64,000 bases of DNA from Vibrio rumoiensis (GCF_002218045.2 NZ_AP018686.1:62001-126000); one strand, 5' to 3'. Positions 1 to 8,350 are shown, counted from the stretch's first letter. Notes: generated by a model from the sequence alone, not told the origin. Translations and numbers: made by a program.

Positions 1-900
1 GGGATCTACAACGATGACTTTATCGAGGAATATAAAAAACTGACCGATCTCATGCACAGTTACGATGCCAAGATCGTGATGCAAATTGCCTACGGCGGTA
101 CTAAGTCGACCTACGATATTGGTGAGCGTGTGATTTTTGCGCCAAGTGATGTGTGTGAAAAAAGCACGCAAACGCAGGGTAAACCGATGACCAAAGAAGA
201 GATCGACTACATTGTTGATGCCTTTGCTCAAGCGAGTTTACGTGCCAAGAAAAGTGGTTTTGATGGTGTTGAGATCCATGCTGCGCACACCTATTTGATC
301 AATCAGTTTTTAAGTCCTTACTACAACCGCCGTGAAGATGAATACGGTGGCAGCTTGGATAACCGTCTACGCTTCTTATTAGAGATTTATCAAGCGACTC
401 GTCAATTAGTAGGCGAGGATTTCCCGATCCTAGTAAAACTGACCGCAACGGAATTTTTTGAAGGTGGCTTAACCTTTGATGAAACACGTATTATTTGTAA
501 AAAGCTGGAAGCGGCTGGAGTCGATGCGATTGTCATGTCGGGTAATGTTCACGGTAAAGCCAGTACCTTAGTTGGTGAAGCTTATGATGGCTACACCTTG
601 AAAGATGAGGGCTATTTCCATGAGTATGGCGATGTGATCAGCCAAGAGGTTAATATTCCGGTGATCACCGTTGGCGGCTTAACCGATATTAATGCCATCG
701 AAGACATCGCAGCGCGTACCAATATTCAATACTTCGCGTTATCTCGTCCGCTGCTGTCTGAGCCAAATCTCATTCAACGCTGGAAAGAAGGCAACCGAGC
801 CCCAGCTGAATGTGAAAGCTGCTCAAAGTGCCGAACCAAGCGTGGTAACTTCTGTATCGTGAATAAAGATCGCAAGCGTCAACTGGCTCGATTGGCGTAG
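1..900 (+). CDS. NADH:flavin oxidoreductase (old yellow enzyme family), 5' truncated
   Basis: The frame is open from the first base, so the N-terminus lies outside the window; the ATG at 52 is internal. The visible ~300 residues form most of a TIM-barrel FMN reductase. There is a conserved GVEIHAAHTYLINQFLSP segment with the catalytic His region, then NRREDEYGGSLDNRLRF, which is typical of the family. Late barrel strands carry VGGL and the flavin-phosphate region. A Cys-rich tail (CESCSKC, then a further Cys) resembles the C-termini of short OYE-like NADH:flavin oxidoreductases. Such enzymes reduce activated C=C bonds with NAD(P)H; the substrate cannot be told from sequence. Confidence 0.88.
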   Translation, partial: GIYNDDFIEEYKKLTDLMHSYDAKIVMQIAYGGTKSTYDIGERVIFAPSDVCEKSTQTQGKPMTKEEIDYIVDAFAQASLRAKKSGFDGVEIHAAHTYLINQFLSPYYNRREDEYGGSLDNRLRFLLEIYQATRQLVGEDFPILVKLTATEFFEGGLTFDETRIICKKLEAAGVDAIVMSGNVHGKASTLVGEAYDGYTLKDEGYFHEYGDVISQEVNIPVITVGGLTDINAIEDIAARTNIQYFALSRPLLSEPNLIQRWKEGNRAPAECESCSKCRTKRGNFCIVNKDRKRQLARLA

Positions 901-925
901 TACACTAGCCAACGTTTATTGAGAT

Positions 926-960
926 GATTGAGCGTCGACGGTAATCAGCGTCGCTCAATC
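926..960 (+). terminator. Hairpin after the OYE gene, possible terminator
   Basis: GATTGAGCG (926-934) is the exact reverse complement of CGCTCAATC (952-960), with a 17-nt loop, 26 bp after the reductase stop codon. No clear T-run follows, so termination is only a possibility. Confidence 0.4.
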
Positions 961-1083
961 TGATCTTGTCGACCCTCTCACCATTTAACAGCAAACTCAC
1001 CGTAAACCCCTGTGCATTTTCTTCTCTTAATGTATTCTCGTTAAACGTTCATCAGAAACGCCTTAGCTAGATTGGAGTGAGTC

Positions 1084-1617
1084 ATGCAAAAGATCATCGA
1101 TTATCTCAAACTCGCGATACTGATATTTGGTGTGTTAATCGGTGTTCAAATTCCCGGTTTCGTTAACCAATATGGTCAAAACTTAGACGCTAGAGTAGCG
1201 GAATCATCGCAAGGCTTAGCGCAGTTTCAACAAGATGCCGATCAATACTTTCATGGCAGCCTCGACCAGTTGCTCAAGCATTACGCTCGCAATCAAGATC
1301 CTGTCATTGTTGCTGGTGGACAAAGTATTCAAGCGCTTGTCGCCAGAAACCACTTGTTGACCACCGCCAAAGCAGATTTTCATCAATCACTATATAGCCC
1401 GTATTGGCAGGTATTCATTCATCCTATTGCGGAGATCCGCGATGAGGTTTGGCAGCATTATCAATACAAAGTGATCCTCAATACCGAAGCGATAAGCATT
1501 GGGGTGATATTTGGGTTAGTGGTATTAGCGGTTTCGGAGTTGGTGCTATTTATGTTGTTCTCATTGTTAAAAAGCCTATTTGGTCAGCCGCATAAGGTCA
1601 CAAGGAGGGGGCGATGA
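1084..1617 (+). CDS. DUF2937 family inner-membrane protein
   Basis: This 177-residue protein has one N-terminal membrane segment (residues ~9-28), a soluble helical middle of about 100 residues, and a second membrane segment (~138-162) followed by a basic tail. The start and the VLIGVQIPGFVNQYGQ stretch match what I recall of DUF2937, a family without an assigned function. A weak GGAGTG ribosome site precedes the ATG. Its stop overlaps the next start (ATGA), so it is probably translationally coupled to the downstream GNAT gene. Confidence 0.72.
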   Translation: MQKIIDYLKLAILIFGVLIGVQIPGFVNQYGQNLDARVAESSQGLAQFQQDADQYFHGSLDQLLKHYARNQDPVIVAGGQSIQALVARNHLLTTAKADFHQSLYSPYWQVFIHPIAEIRDEVWQHYQYKVILNTEAISIGVIFGLVVLAVSELVLFMLFSLLKSLFGQPHKVTRRGR

Positions 1618-2060
1618 TCATTGAACAGGGCACTATTGAAGAGATTCTTGCAATCGATAAGCGTATCCCAGAATTCGATGGCCGTACTACTCGAAATAAG
1701 TTGGAATCTCGTTTAGCGGATAAACCACACCTTATTTTGATCGCAAAACTCGAAGGTGAATTAGCCGGCTACAAGGTTGGATATCAACGAAATTCGGGCG
1801 AATCAAGTTCAGGTGAATTTTACAGCTGGTTAGGTGGCGTTATACCGCAGTATCGTAACCAAGGTATCGCCACTGCTTTACGGCAATACCAAGAGCAATG
1901 GGCGCAACAATCGGGTTATACATCGATAGGGGTGAAATCGATGAACCGTTATCCGAATATGCTGCATTTATTAATATCCAGCGGTTATCAAATCATGGGT
2001 TATGAAAGTGGCAATGCCAAAGGTGAAGGCAAGATTGTGTTTTATAAATCGCTGATATGA
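1614..2060 (+). CDS. GNAT family N-acetyltransferase
   Basis: A 148-residue protein of usual single-domain GNAT length. Strand 4 and the acetyl-CoA loop are recognisable in WLGGVIPQYRNQGIATALRQ (residues ~65-84), where QYRNQGIA is the Q/RxxGxG/A pyrophosphate-binding motif. The C-terminal strand includes SSGYQIMGYE. It overlaps DUF2937 by 4 bp, with GGAGG inside the upstream gene as ribosome site. The acceptor substrate is unknown; small molecules or protein amino groups are both possible. Confidence 0.85.
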   Translation: MIIEQGTIEEILAIDKRIPEFDGRTTRNKLESRLADKPHLILIAKLEGELAGYKVGYQRNSGESSSGEFYSWLGGVIPQYRNQGIATALRQYQEQWAQQSGYTSIGVKSMNRYPNMLHLLISSGYQIMGYESGNAKGEGKIVFYKSLI

Positions 2061-2231
2061 GGAAATACAACGATATGGGTAATACAATCTTTAAAACTCA
2101 TTTTGATATCGAGTGAATTTAGAGAGCGGAAGTGTCGCCATTTATGTTGAGTTTCCTGATATAACCAATCGTTATACCTATCTTACTTTAAATCATTATG
2201 TTTTCTTTTCGGCTTAAGGTAGTCTGCATAT

Positions 2232-2247
2232 AGAAGTCTATACGGCT
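2232..2247 (+). promoter_or_regulatory. Two tandem MetJ-like met boxes upstream of metQ
   Basis: AGAAGTCT (2232-2239) matches the met-box consensus AGACGTCT at 7 of 8 positions. The adjoining ATACGGCT (2240-2247) matches at 6 of 8. MetJ binds at least two adjacent boxes in this arrangement. They lie ~22 bp before the metQ ATG, where a promoter would be expected. Inference from sequence only. Confidence 0.5.
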
Positions 2248-2268
2248 ATTTGTATGAAAGGGATATTT

Positions 2269-3078
2269 ATGACAATCAAGAAAACCATCACCAAACTCGC
2301 GTTACTTTTTCCTTTGGCATTAGGGTTAAGCGCTTGCGGGCAAGAAGAAAAAACAGAAGTCATTCGCGTTGGCGCAACCGTAGGACCACACGCTCAAGTG
2401 GTTGAGGCGGTTGCAGAAGAAGCCGCGAAGCAAGGGTTAAAAGTGGAAGTGGTGACATTTTCCGATTACATCACACCAGATGCCGCGCTCGTTGATGGCA
2501 GCATCGATTTAAACAGTTATCAGCACCAGCCTTTTTTAAACAACTTTAATGATAACAATAAGAAAGCACACTTAGTGTCTATCGGTCGCTCGATTTTGAT
2601 GCGCATGGGGATTTATTCAGATAAGTATCAATCACTGGCCGATTTACCTCAAAAAGCGACCATCACTATTCCGAATGATCCAACCAATAGTGGCCGAGCT
2701 TTATTGCTATTAGCCGAAGCAAAACTCATTACTTTAAAGCCCGGTTTAGGCTCTAAAGCGACCGTATACGATATTACCGAGAACCCAAAACAGCTTGAGT
2801 TTATAGAAATGGATGCCGCGCAATTACCAAGAACCTTAACGGATGCGGATGCTTCGGTGATCACCATGAACTACGTGATGTCTTCAGGGCTCGACCCAAA
2901 AAAACAGGGCATCTACTTTGAGCCTAAAGATGCGGAACTGGCGGTAATGATCATCGCCGCACGAGAAGCGGATAAAGATAACCCAACCTATAAAAAGTTT
3001 GTTGAAATCTATCACTCACAACCCGTGCGTGATTTCATTCAAACCACCTTTAAAGGCACCATTGAGCCTGCGTTTTAA
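2269..3078 (+). CDS. metQ: MetQ/NlpA family methionine-binding lipoprotein
   Basis: A substrate-binding lipoprotein of the D/L-methionine ABC importer family. The N-terminus has a lysine-rich start, a hydrophobic stretch and the lipobox LSAC, with lipidation predicted at that Cys. The mature part starts GATVGPHAQVVEAVA and contains DGSIDLNSYQHQPFLNNF and ITIPNDPTNSGRALLLL, which are family signatures. The ATG at 2269 is preferred over an in-frame one at 2254 because AAAGGG sits 7 nt before it. No metN or metI gene is adjacent, so it would work with a transporter encoded elsewhere. Candidate MetJ boxes upstream agree with a methionine role. Confidence 0.88.
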   Translation: MTIKKTITKLALLFPLALGLSACGQEEKTEVIRVGATVGPHAQVVEAVAEEAAKQGLKVEVVTFSDYITPDAALVDGSIDLNSYQHQPFLNNFNDNNKKAHLVSIGRSILMRMGIYSDKYQSLADLPQKATITIPNDPTNSGRALLLLAEAKLITLKPGLGSKATVYDITENPKQLEFIEMDAAQLPRTLTDADASVITMNYVMSSGLDPKKQGIYFEPKDAELAVMIIAAREADKDNPTYKKFVEIYHSQPVRDFIQTTFKGTIEPAF

Positions 3079-3111
3079 TCGAATATACAATTTAAAAGAC
3101 GGGTAAAAATA

Positions 3112-3143
3112 AACGAGCACTTCTGATGGGAGTGCTCGTTTTT
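3112..3143 (+). terminator. Rho-independent terminator of metQ
   Basis: AACGAGCACT (3112-3121) pairs with AGTGCTCGTT (3131-3140) around a 9-nt loop and runs into a T-stretch, 33 bp past the metQ stop codon. Confidence 0.9.
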
Positions 3144-3237
3144 GTATTCATAATGGCCAATCAATACCTCACTGCGTTTTACATCACCCCTCATTATTTG
3201 TTAAGGTTCGCGCGCATCAAATTCGCGAGAGGGATAA

Positions 3238-4011
3238 ATGAAACTACTGTATAGGCTGGATGAATGGATTTCTCTTCCTGAAAATGAGCAACAAGCTCGA
3301 CTTCCTCTCTCTGGCAGTAGCCAACTTGATGATGTGTTTGTTCGCTATCAACTGGTGGATTTAAATAAGCCGTTATTGTTTACCTTCTCGCCTTCTGGCA
3401 CGGATGTGAAAGAGAGAGATTTGCATGACAACTTCTCTCCTTGGGGTTATGAACTAACCCAACAACATCAAGTGAATGTGGTTGCTTTTCAGCACCTTGG
3501 AATGAGTAATTGGTTCCGTAGCCCTAATTTGATTTATTTCCTTGAGCAACTTTCGATGTTGCTGACACCTTTCAAACTTCGTTTGGGTTATGGCCTCAGC
3601 CGTGGTGGCTTTGCGATTGGTGCTTTTGCCAATTTGCTTAAATTGGATCATGTTCTGTTGTTCTACCCTGTCAGCACCAAAAATCAATCACTGGTGCCGT
3701 GGGATGACCGTTCTAGTACGGCACTGGCTCAACAATTTGATTGGCAGGGTGCTTATCATGACCGTGATCTCGGCAATGCTCAGGGTTATATCATTTATGA
3801 TCCGACCAATGATATTGACAGACTTCATGCCGAGCGTTACCCCAAATTAACCCATTTTACGGTGGTGGGAATGGGGCACGGAATCCACCCAAATAATTTA
3901 GACAGGCGAGATTTTTATAATCAGATGGTCGAGCAATTTATTCATCGACAACACATAGATATTTCTCGGTTTGACGAGCAAGTCAAAATCCAGTTTTTAA
4001 AAGAGGACTGA
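3238..4011 (+). CDS. Alpha/beta-hydrolase-like protein, copy 1
   Basis: A 257-residue protein that I cannot tie to a named family. A plausible alpha/beta-hydrolase triad is visible: the nucleophile elbow GYGLSRGG (Ser ~122), an acidic turn YDPTNDIDRLH, and GMGHG near the end providing His. No signal peptide or membrane segment is seen. The next gene (4086-5117) is a close tandem paralogue. A GAGAGGGATAA ribosome site precedes the ATG. Esterase or peptidase activity is possible, but oxyanion and substrate residues cannot be assigned by eye. Confidence 0.6.
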   Translation: MKLLYRLDEWISLPENEQQARLPLSGSSQLDDVFVRYQLVDLNKPLLFTFSPSGTDVKERDLHDNFSPWGYELTQQHQVNVVAFQHLGMSNWFRSPNLIYFLEQLSMLLTPFKLRLGYGLSRGGFAIGAFANLLKLDHVLLFYPVSTKNQSLVPWDDRSSTALAQQFDWQGAYHDRDLGNAQGYIIYDPTNDIDRLHAERYPKLTHFTVVGMGHGIHPNNLDRRDFYNQMVEQFIHRQHIDISRFDEQVKIQFLKED

Positions 4012-4085
4012 TCTCCCGTTAATGGGGGAAATACGACATAAATAAATTTAAAACAATTGCTTAAGGCAGTTTAGACGGAGGATAA

Positions 4086-5117
4086 ATGAAGTTACTGTAT
4101 TGGTTGGATGAATGGTCTGCGCTTGATAAACAAGAGCAACAAGCGAGACTCCCAATAACAGGAGAAGACTTACTAGACGATGTGTTTGTGAAATATCAAT
4201 TTGTCGATATCAATAAACCACTGTTGTTTACCTTCTCGCCAGCCGGTACCAATGTACAGGAACAAGATTTGCACGCCGATTTCGCGCCTTGGGGTTACAG
4301 CCTTGCACATAAACAAGGGGTCAACATTATTGCTTTTCAGCACTTAGGTAAAAGTAATTGGTTCCGTAGTCGTAATTTGATTTTCTTTCTTGAGCAATTG
4401 TCGAGCTTACTTACTCCGTTTGAATCACGGTTAGGCTATGGTTTGAGTCGTGGTGGCTTCGCCATTGGGGCTTTCGCAAAATTATTGCAACTCAACCAAG
4501 TCTTATTGTTTCATCCCGTTAGTACCAAAAATAAAACCTTAGCGCCTTGGGATGATCGCTCAAGTACCGACATCGCGCAGCAGTTTGATTGGCAAGGGGA
4601 TTATCACGATTTGGATCTGGGAGAGGCGGAAGGCTATATTATTTATGATCCGACCAATGAAATCGATCGTTTGCATGCCAAGCGATACCCACAGCTGACG
4701 CATTTACGAGTGTTCGGCATGGGGCATGGCACTCACGCCACCTATCTAAATAAGTTTGGTTTTTATAAGCAAGTGGCGGTGGATTTTATTCGCCATCAAC
4801 AAATCGATATTGGTCAATTTCGCCATCAAACCAAAACCTTGCGCTTAAAAGAAGAATATTACGACACCCTCAATAAAGCGAATGCCAACTCATCCCATCG
4901 CTTAGGCTTATTGAGCACCGCGCACAATGTGTTGATTGATGAGAAGAAGGCGCACGTAAAAGAGCATAAAAAGACCATTGATATTCAGCCACTGGTGGAT
5001 ATTGCAATTAAACATCAACAAGATAATCCGCAAGATGCGGTCCAGCTATTAGAGCTTGCTCAGCAGATTGCCCCTGATAATGTGTTGGTTGAGCATAAGT
5101 TGCAGCAGTTATCTTAA
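4086..5117 (+). CDS. Alpha/beta-hydrolase-like protein, copy 2, with C-terminal helical extension
   Basis: Residues 1-~255 are a paralogue of the upstream gene with the same landmarks: FTFSPAGTN, GYGLSRGG, YDPTNEIDRLH and GMGHG. It adds ~85 residues at the C-terminus, ending in a segment (PLVDIAIKHQQDNPQDAVQLL) that looks like one or two TPR-type helices, perhaps a protein-contact surface. GGAGGATAA serves as ribosome site. The two genes are 74 bp apart on one strand and probably arose by tandem duplication. The function is unknown. Confidence 0.6.
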   Translation: MKLLYWLDEWSALDKQEQQARLPITGEDLLDDVFVKYQFVDINKPLLFTFSPAGTNVQEQDLHADFAPWGYSLAHKQGVNIIAFQHLGKSNWFRSRNLIFFLEQLSSLLTPFESRLGYGLSRGGFAIGAFAKLLQLNQVLLFHPVSTKNKTLAPWDDRSSTDIAQQFDWQGDYHDLDLGEAEGYIIYDPTNEIDRLHAKRYPQLTHLRVFGMGHGTHATYLNKFGFYKQVAVDFIRHQQIDIGQFRHQTKTLRLKEEYYDTLNKANANSSHRLGLLSTAHNVLIDEKKAHVKEHKKTIDIQPLVDIAIKHQQDNPQDAVQLLELAQQIAPDNVLVEHKLQQLS

Positions 5118-5150
5118 AGATATTGGGTTGCATTGTTATCCAGTAGATGT

Positions 5151-5182
5151 AAAAAAGTGAGCTTATCTAAGGCTCGCTTTTT
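5151..5182 (+). terminator. Rho-independent terminator after the tandem hydrolase-like genes
   Basis: AAAAAAGTGAGC (5151-5162) pairs with GCTCGCTTTTTT (one G-T wobble) around a short loop and ends in the T-run. Confidence 0.85.
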
Positions 5183-5204
5183 TACATTAGCTTAGGCGTA
5201 TTTT

Positions 5205-5218
5205 TGTTATCGATAACA
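5205..5218. promoter_or_regulatory. Perfect 14-bp palindrome, LacI/GalR-type operator candidate
   Basis: TGTTATCGATAACA is a perfect palindrome with a central CG, the architecture bound by LacI-family repressors such as GntR and IdnR. No sugar gene is adjacent; the nearest downstream coding start is at 5470. Confidence 0.35.
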
Positions 5219-5235
5219 GTTTTGTTTCCATGAGT

Positions 5236-5300
5236 AGGGGCCTGATTCTGCTACTTTGCTATCTTGATGATTGAAATGAAGTCATTTTTTATAGGCCCCT
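5236..5300. repeat. Inverted repeat with 49-nt loop
   Basis: AGGGGCCT (5236-5243) is the exact reverse complement of AGGCCCCT (5293-5300). Just inside the right arm, a weak 6-bp hairpin followed by TTTTTT may fold. Confidence 0.45.
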
Positions 5301-5469
5301 CAAGATTCAAAAATGGTTCACACCCTTCTTACCCTTAAACCAACATTCCATACCCGATCTGAGCAGCGCGTGGTACTCTCATCACATATTCGTTGAATTG
5401 CGCCTGTTCGCGACAAAGCACCGCATACTAGACGTGACGATGAGTTACTGTTGGTTGGAGTAGATAAAA

Positions 5470-5757
5470 ATGAACGTGGATAAAGCAAAAAAACGCATTG
5501 CGAAGATGGTTAAAAAAGGCTTTAAAGGATACCCACAAATTACATTAGAATATTTTGGAGCGAGTGCTGATTGCGCCACAGAGGTTGTGGTTGGTTTTAC
5601 TCTAGAGGAAGGTGCAACCGTTCAAGAGCAGCGTTTTTCCAGTGAGACCGACGTGCGAGAGCATGAAGTGATCCAATCGGCGTTGGTTAAGATTATTGAG
5701 CGTGCCGATGCGAAATCGGTGATGGAAGCGGAAGGGGTGTCAGTTCAAGTTAAGTAG
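5470..5757 (+). CDS. Small conserved-looking hypothetical protein
   Basis: A 95-residue soluble protein with a strongly basic N-terminus (KAKKRIAKMVKKGFKGYP) and an acidic C-terminal half (EGATVQEQRFSSETDVREHEV). I do not recognise the family. GGAG lies 11 nt before the ATG, and the codon use looks like its neighbours. It is followed by a long inverted repeat that may terminate transcription from both sides. A nucleic-acid or ribosome contact through the basic part is possible but unsupported. Confidence 0.65.
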   Translation: MNVDKAKKRIAKMVKKGFKGYPQITLEYFGASADCATEVVVGFTLEEGATVQEQRFSSETDVREHEVIQSALVKIIERADAKSVMEAEGVSVQVK

Positions 5758-5788
5758 CGCAGAGAATACGGCTTAGAGCAATAAAATG

Positions 5789-5846
5789 GAGCCACCGATT
5801 TGTCGACTTTCTCTTTTTATTGAAGTGAAAATAGCGTCGGTGGCTC
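5789..5846. terminator. Long inverted repeat between convergent genes
   Basis: GAGCCACCGA (5789-5798) is the exact complement of TCGGTGGCTC (5837-5846) across a 38-nt loop. It lies between convergent genes, so it may act as a bidirectional terminator. No long T-run directly follows on either strand. Confidence 0.5.
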
Positions 5847-5865
5847 AATGGTATTTGGAGTGTGA

Positions 5866-6540
5866 TTAGGCTTCTAGAATAGCTTGAAGTTCGGTTAATG
5901 AACTCACGGTGTAGTGTGGGTTAATACCATCGGTTGCCGCAGCGCCGTGATGGTTTAACCAACAAGTTTCAATACCAAAATTGATGCCGCCAAGAATATC
6001 GGAATGCAGGTTATCACCCACCATCAACACTTTTGATTTACATGGATTGCCCGCGCGTTGTAGGGCATGCTCAAAAATGATGCGGTCTGGTTTGGCGGTG
6101 CCCACTTCTTCTGAAATGATCACTTGGTCAACATAGCTATCCATGCCGGTACGAGCCAATCGAATCGCTTGTAAATCGGTAAATCCGTTGGTGATAATGC
6201 CAACTTTCGCCTTGCCTGTAATCGCTTCCATTAACTCTTTAGCACCGGGTAGCACCGCACAAATGTCGGCCATCGCTTCTAAAAAGGCAGAGTTGAGTTC
6301 CGCTGGCGTAGTATTAAGTCGCTGCGCCCATGAATCAAAGCGAGTGTGCTTAAGTTCATCGGCGGTGATGTCGCCATTTTGATAATCCACCCAAAGCGGC
6401 TTATTCACTTCTTGGTAGGTGGCAAAATCTTGTTCTGTGAAGTCGACACCTTTGCGTGAAAACATCAGTTGCATGCCCTTGAAGGCGTCAAAATGGAAGA
6501 GGGTCTCGTCGGCGTCAAAGAAAATCCAATCGTACTTCAT
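5866..6540 (-). CDS. yjjG: Pyrimidine 5'-nucleotidase YjjG (HAD family)
   Basis: 224 residues, the usual length of YjjG, which dephosphorylates dUMP, dTMP and non-canonical pyrimidine nucleotides. HAD motifs are in order: motif I FDADETLF (residues ~9-16) with the two catalytic Asp, motif II GIITNG (~113-118), motif III Lys in GTAKPD, and motif IV MVGDNLHSDILGG (~173-185). A helical cap lies between motifs I and II. The ATG is preceded by AAGGAAG on the minus strand. It is a cytosolic house-cleaning enzyme, and the neighbours give no further hint. Confidence 0.9.
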   Translation of the reverse strand: MKYDWIFFDADETLFHFDAFKGMQLMFSRKGVDFTEQDFATYQEVNKPLWVDYQNGDITADELKHTRFDSWAQRLNTTPAELNSAFLEAMADICAVLPGAKELMEAITGKAKVGIITNGFTDLQAIRLARTGMDSYVDQVIISEEVGTAKPDRIIFEHALQRAGNPCKSKVLMVGDNLHSDILGGINFGIETCWLNHHGAAATDGINPHYTVSSLTELQAILEA

Positions 6541-6631
6541 AATTACTTCCTTGAGAGGGGGAGTGGTGTGATTCGGCGTTAGTGTAAAATTTTTTGCTTT
6601 GGAAGAAAATCACTTATTCTGTAGGGCTATT

Positions 6632-7117
6632 TTACAGTTGGCTATTTTTGAATAATAAAGCGCAGAGAAATAAGCCGAGCCCATAGCTAGTGTGAGCCAT
6701 CAAACTCAACACGCGTGCTCGCCATGGGGTTGGGGTTCGGCTGGCTGCGATGCCAAAACCAAAGCATGGTTGCATGATGAAAAATGGCAATATTAATGTG
6801 AGTGTTGAAGTGAACAGTGCTGGCGTCAGGCTAGGGTTGTTTAACCATGCTTGTCCAAAGATGGATACATGCCCGACAACAAACATCACACCAATCAAAT
6901 AATGTAATGCCCAACCCAGCGCTTTTTCTTTCGGCTTTTTTGGCGTTTGGATGATAGAACGATGCATCAGTTTTCCTTCGGTTAAGCAATAAATCCAACG
7001 ACCGACGAGCGCATAATTGAGGGGCGGAATACCGAATAAACGTTGCTGTATTAATGCCCAAATATCCATGCAAATGGTTGCTCCTATGCCTAGAACAATG
7101 ATTGATAAAATACTCAT
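6632..7117 (-). CDS. DUF2938 family membrane protein
   Basis: 161 residues with about four hydrophobic helices (around residues 3-22, 68-90, 100-122 and 138-158) and short polar loops. The opening GIGATICMDIWALIQQRLFGIP and the AHTSYGLGLFL end fit DUF2938, a small integral membrane family of unknown role. It is transcribed divergently from the MerR regulator at 7203 with an 85-bp shared intergenic region carrying a MerR-type dyad, so it is the likely target of that regulator. Confidence 0.75.
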   Translation of the reverse strand: MSILSIIVLGIGATICMDIWALIQQRLFGIPPLNYALVGRWIYCLTEGKLMHRSIIQTPKKPKEKALGWALHYLIGVMFVVGHVSIFGQAWLNNPSLTPALFTSTLTLILPFFIMQPCFGFGIAASRTPTPWRARVLSLMAHTSYGLGLFLCALLFKNSQL

Positions 7118-7169
7118 AACGATTTTCCTTATTGGTCATGTGTTCAGTTAAGCTAAACTCAGTCTACAA

Positions 7170-7192
7170 CTTGAAGTTGGCTTTAAGTCAAG
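7170..7192. promoter_or_regulatory. MerR-type dyad between DUF2938 and merR-like gene
   Basis: CTTGA-N13-TCAAG lies between the divergent genes. Its size and half-sites are like MerR-family operators that sit in a stretched promoter spacer. Confidence 0.5.
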
Positions 7193-7202
7193 GGAGGGAA
7201 TA

Positions 7203-7592
7203 ATGGATATTGCGGAAGTGTCTCATTTGTCAGGTTTTGCCCCATCAACGCTGAGATATTATGAAAAGTTGGGTTTGATTTATTCCACAGGGCGCAATGG
7301 GTTAAGGCGTCAATATTCGCCTAGTGTGTTGAATAAATTAAATATTATTTCGCTAGGACAGATGGCAGGGTTATCACTTTCAGAGGTCGCCATGATGTTT
7401 AATACAAAGGATGAGTTGGTCATTAATCGCGAGACTTTGCGACAAAAAGTACACGATATTGATCAGCAAATTATCCGTTTAAAATCGGTGAGGGAGAGTT
7501 TACATCATGTGGTGAGTTGCCCGCATGAATCGCATTTAGAGTGCGATTCTTTCCAAGCTTTGCTGAAATCGGCAAGATCTTTGAAGGCATAA
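7203..7592 (+). CDS. MerR family transcriptional regulator
   Basis: 129 residues. The N-terminal winged helix-turn-helix is clear (DIAEVSHLSGFAPSTLRYYEKLGLI, residues 2-26, then RRQYSPSVLNKL), followed by the long dimerisation helix (~80-110). The C-terminus has Cys at ~105 and ~112 (SCPHESHLEC), which could sense a metal or redox signal, though it matches no standard metal-site pattern I know. GGGAGGG gives a strong ribosome site. It probably controls itself and the divergent DUF2938 gene. Confidence 0.85.
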   Translation: MDIAEVSHLSGFAPSTLRYYEKLGLIYSTGRNGLRRQYSPSVLNKLNIISLGQMAGLSLSEVAMMFNTKDELVINRETLRQKVHDIDQQIIRLKSVRESLHHVVSCPHESHLECDSFQALLKSARSLKA

Positions 7593-7598
7593 AATGAA

Positions 7599-7626
7599 AA
7601 AGGCAGCGCACTACAACGCTGCCTTT
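7599..7626. terminator. Bidirectional terminator between convergent regulators
   Basis: AAAGGCAGCG (7599-7608) pairs with CGCTGCCTTT (7617-7626), with A and T flanks on either side. It separates the MerR gene from the convergent MarR gene. Confidence 0.85.
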
Positions 7627-7651
7627 ATCGTGGAATCACGAGATGCCTCGA

Positions 7652-8143
7652 TTAACTGCTTGGGGTTCCTTGATGATGGGCAATATTTCCCACTTCAAGT
7701 AGTGGCGCGACATCAAGATCGGCTGCGTTCATCATTTTTGAAATGCGTTGCACTGAAGAAAGCAGTAATGATTGTTCCCAAGAATCGAGATTTTGGAAAC
7801 GTTGAATAAAGTGGTCCTGCAACGGTAGTGGCGCTTTTTCAAGTAGCTTCGCACCTTCTTCGGTTAAGTAGGCGTGGACTTTACGTTTATCCAATTGACT
7901 ACGTTGGCGCTTAACTAAACCGCGCTTTTCGATACGATCGATAATCGTGGTGGCGGTTGCTTGACTCATATTGGTGTTCATTGATAACTGACGAATGGTG
8001 ACTTCACCAGAATCACGAATTGAACGCATAAGTAGCAACTGTGGGCCGGTTAAACCAAGCTCTTTATTTAATTGTCGTGAATGTAGGTCGATTGCACGAA
8101 TGATCTGACGAATCGCGATCAGAACTTCTTCATGTTTATCCAT
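7652..8143 (-). CDS. MarR family regulator, CosR/EctR-like
   Basis: 163 residues from the ATG at 8143, chosen because GGGAG lies 8 nt upstream; a longer in-frame start at 8197 lacks a site. It has the MarR winged helix (VTIRQLSMNTNMSQATATTIIDRIEKRGLVKRQ, then DKRKVHAYLT wing). The N-terminus, with IRQIIRAIDLHSRQL, resembles the CosR/EctR regulators that Vibrio use to control compatible-solute genes. That fits the nearby proVWX operon and a BCCT transporter, but I assign it from memory of the family. It is divergent from the phosphatase-like gene at 8351. Confidence 0.75.
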   Translation of the reverse strand: MDKHEEVLIAIRQIIRAIDLHSRQLNKELGLTGPQLLLMRSIRDSGEVTIRQLSMNTNMSQATATTIIDRIEKRGLVKRQRSQLDKRKVHAYLTEEGAKLLEKAPLPLQDHFIQRFQNLDSWEQSLLLSSVQRISKMMNAADLDVAPLLEVGNIAHHQGTPSS

Positions 8144-8350
8144 GTTGTTGCTCCCATAATGAAGACGTGAAAGTAACCTATCTGTCTTTATTCGCAAAGG
8201 GAAAAGTACATTGAGGTATTAAAATGTGGATATTTTACGTTAAGTGTAAATAAGAGATGAAATTTCACTCAAACCATAATTATTGTTTATGTATTTGTGG
8301 TTAAATTAAACGCTTAAATATTGACGATATTGTACAAGAATTAAGGGTAT

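Larger units (their letters stand above)
5118..5469. other. Gene-poor gap of 352 bp with terminator, LacI-type palindrome and long inverted repeat
   Basis: After the terminator at 5151-5182 this stretch has a perfect 14-bp palindrome (5205-5218) and an inverted repeat (5236-5300). I find no convincing ORF before the GGAG ribosome site of the gene at 5470. A small RNA or a regulated leader could lie here. Confidence 0.4.
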
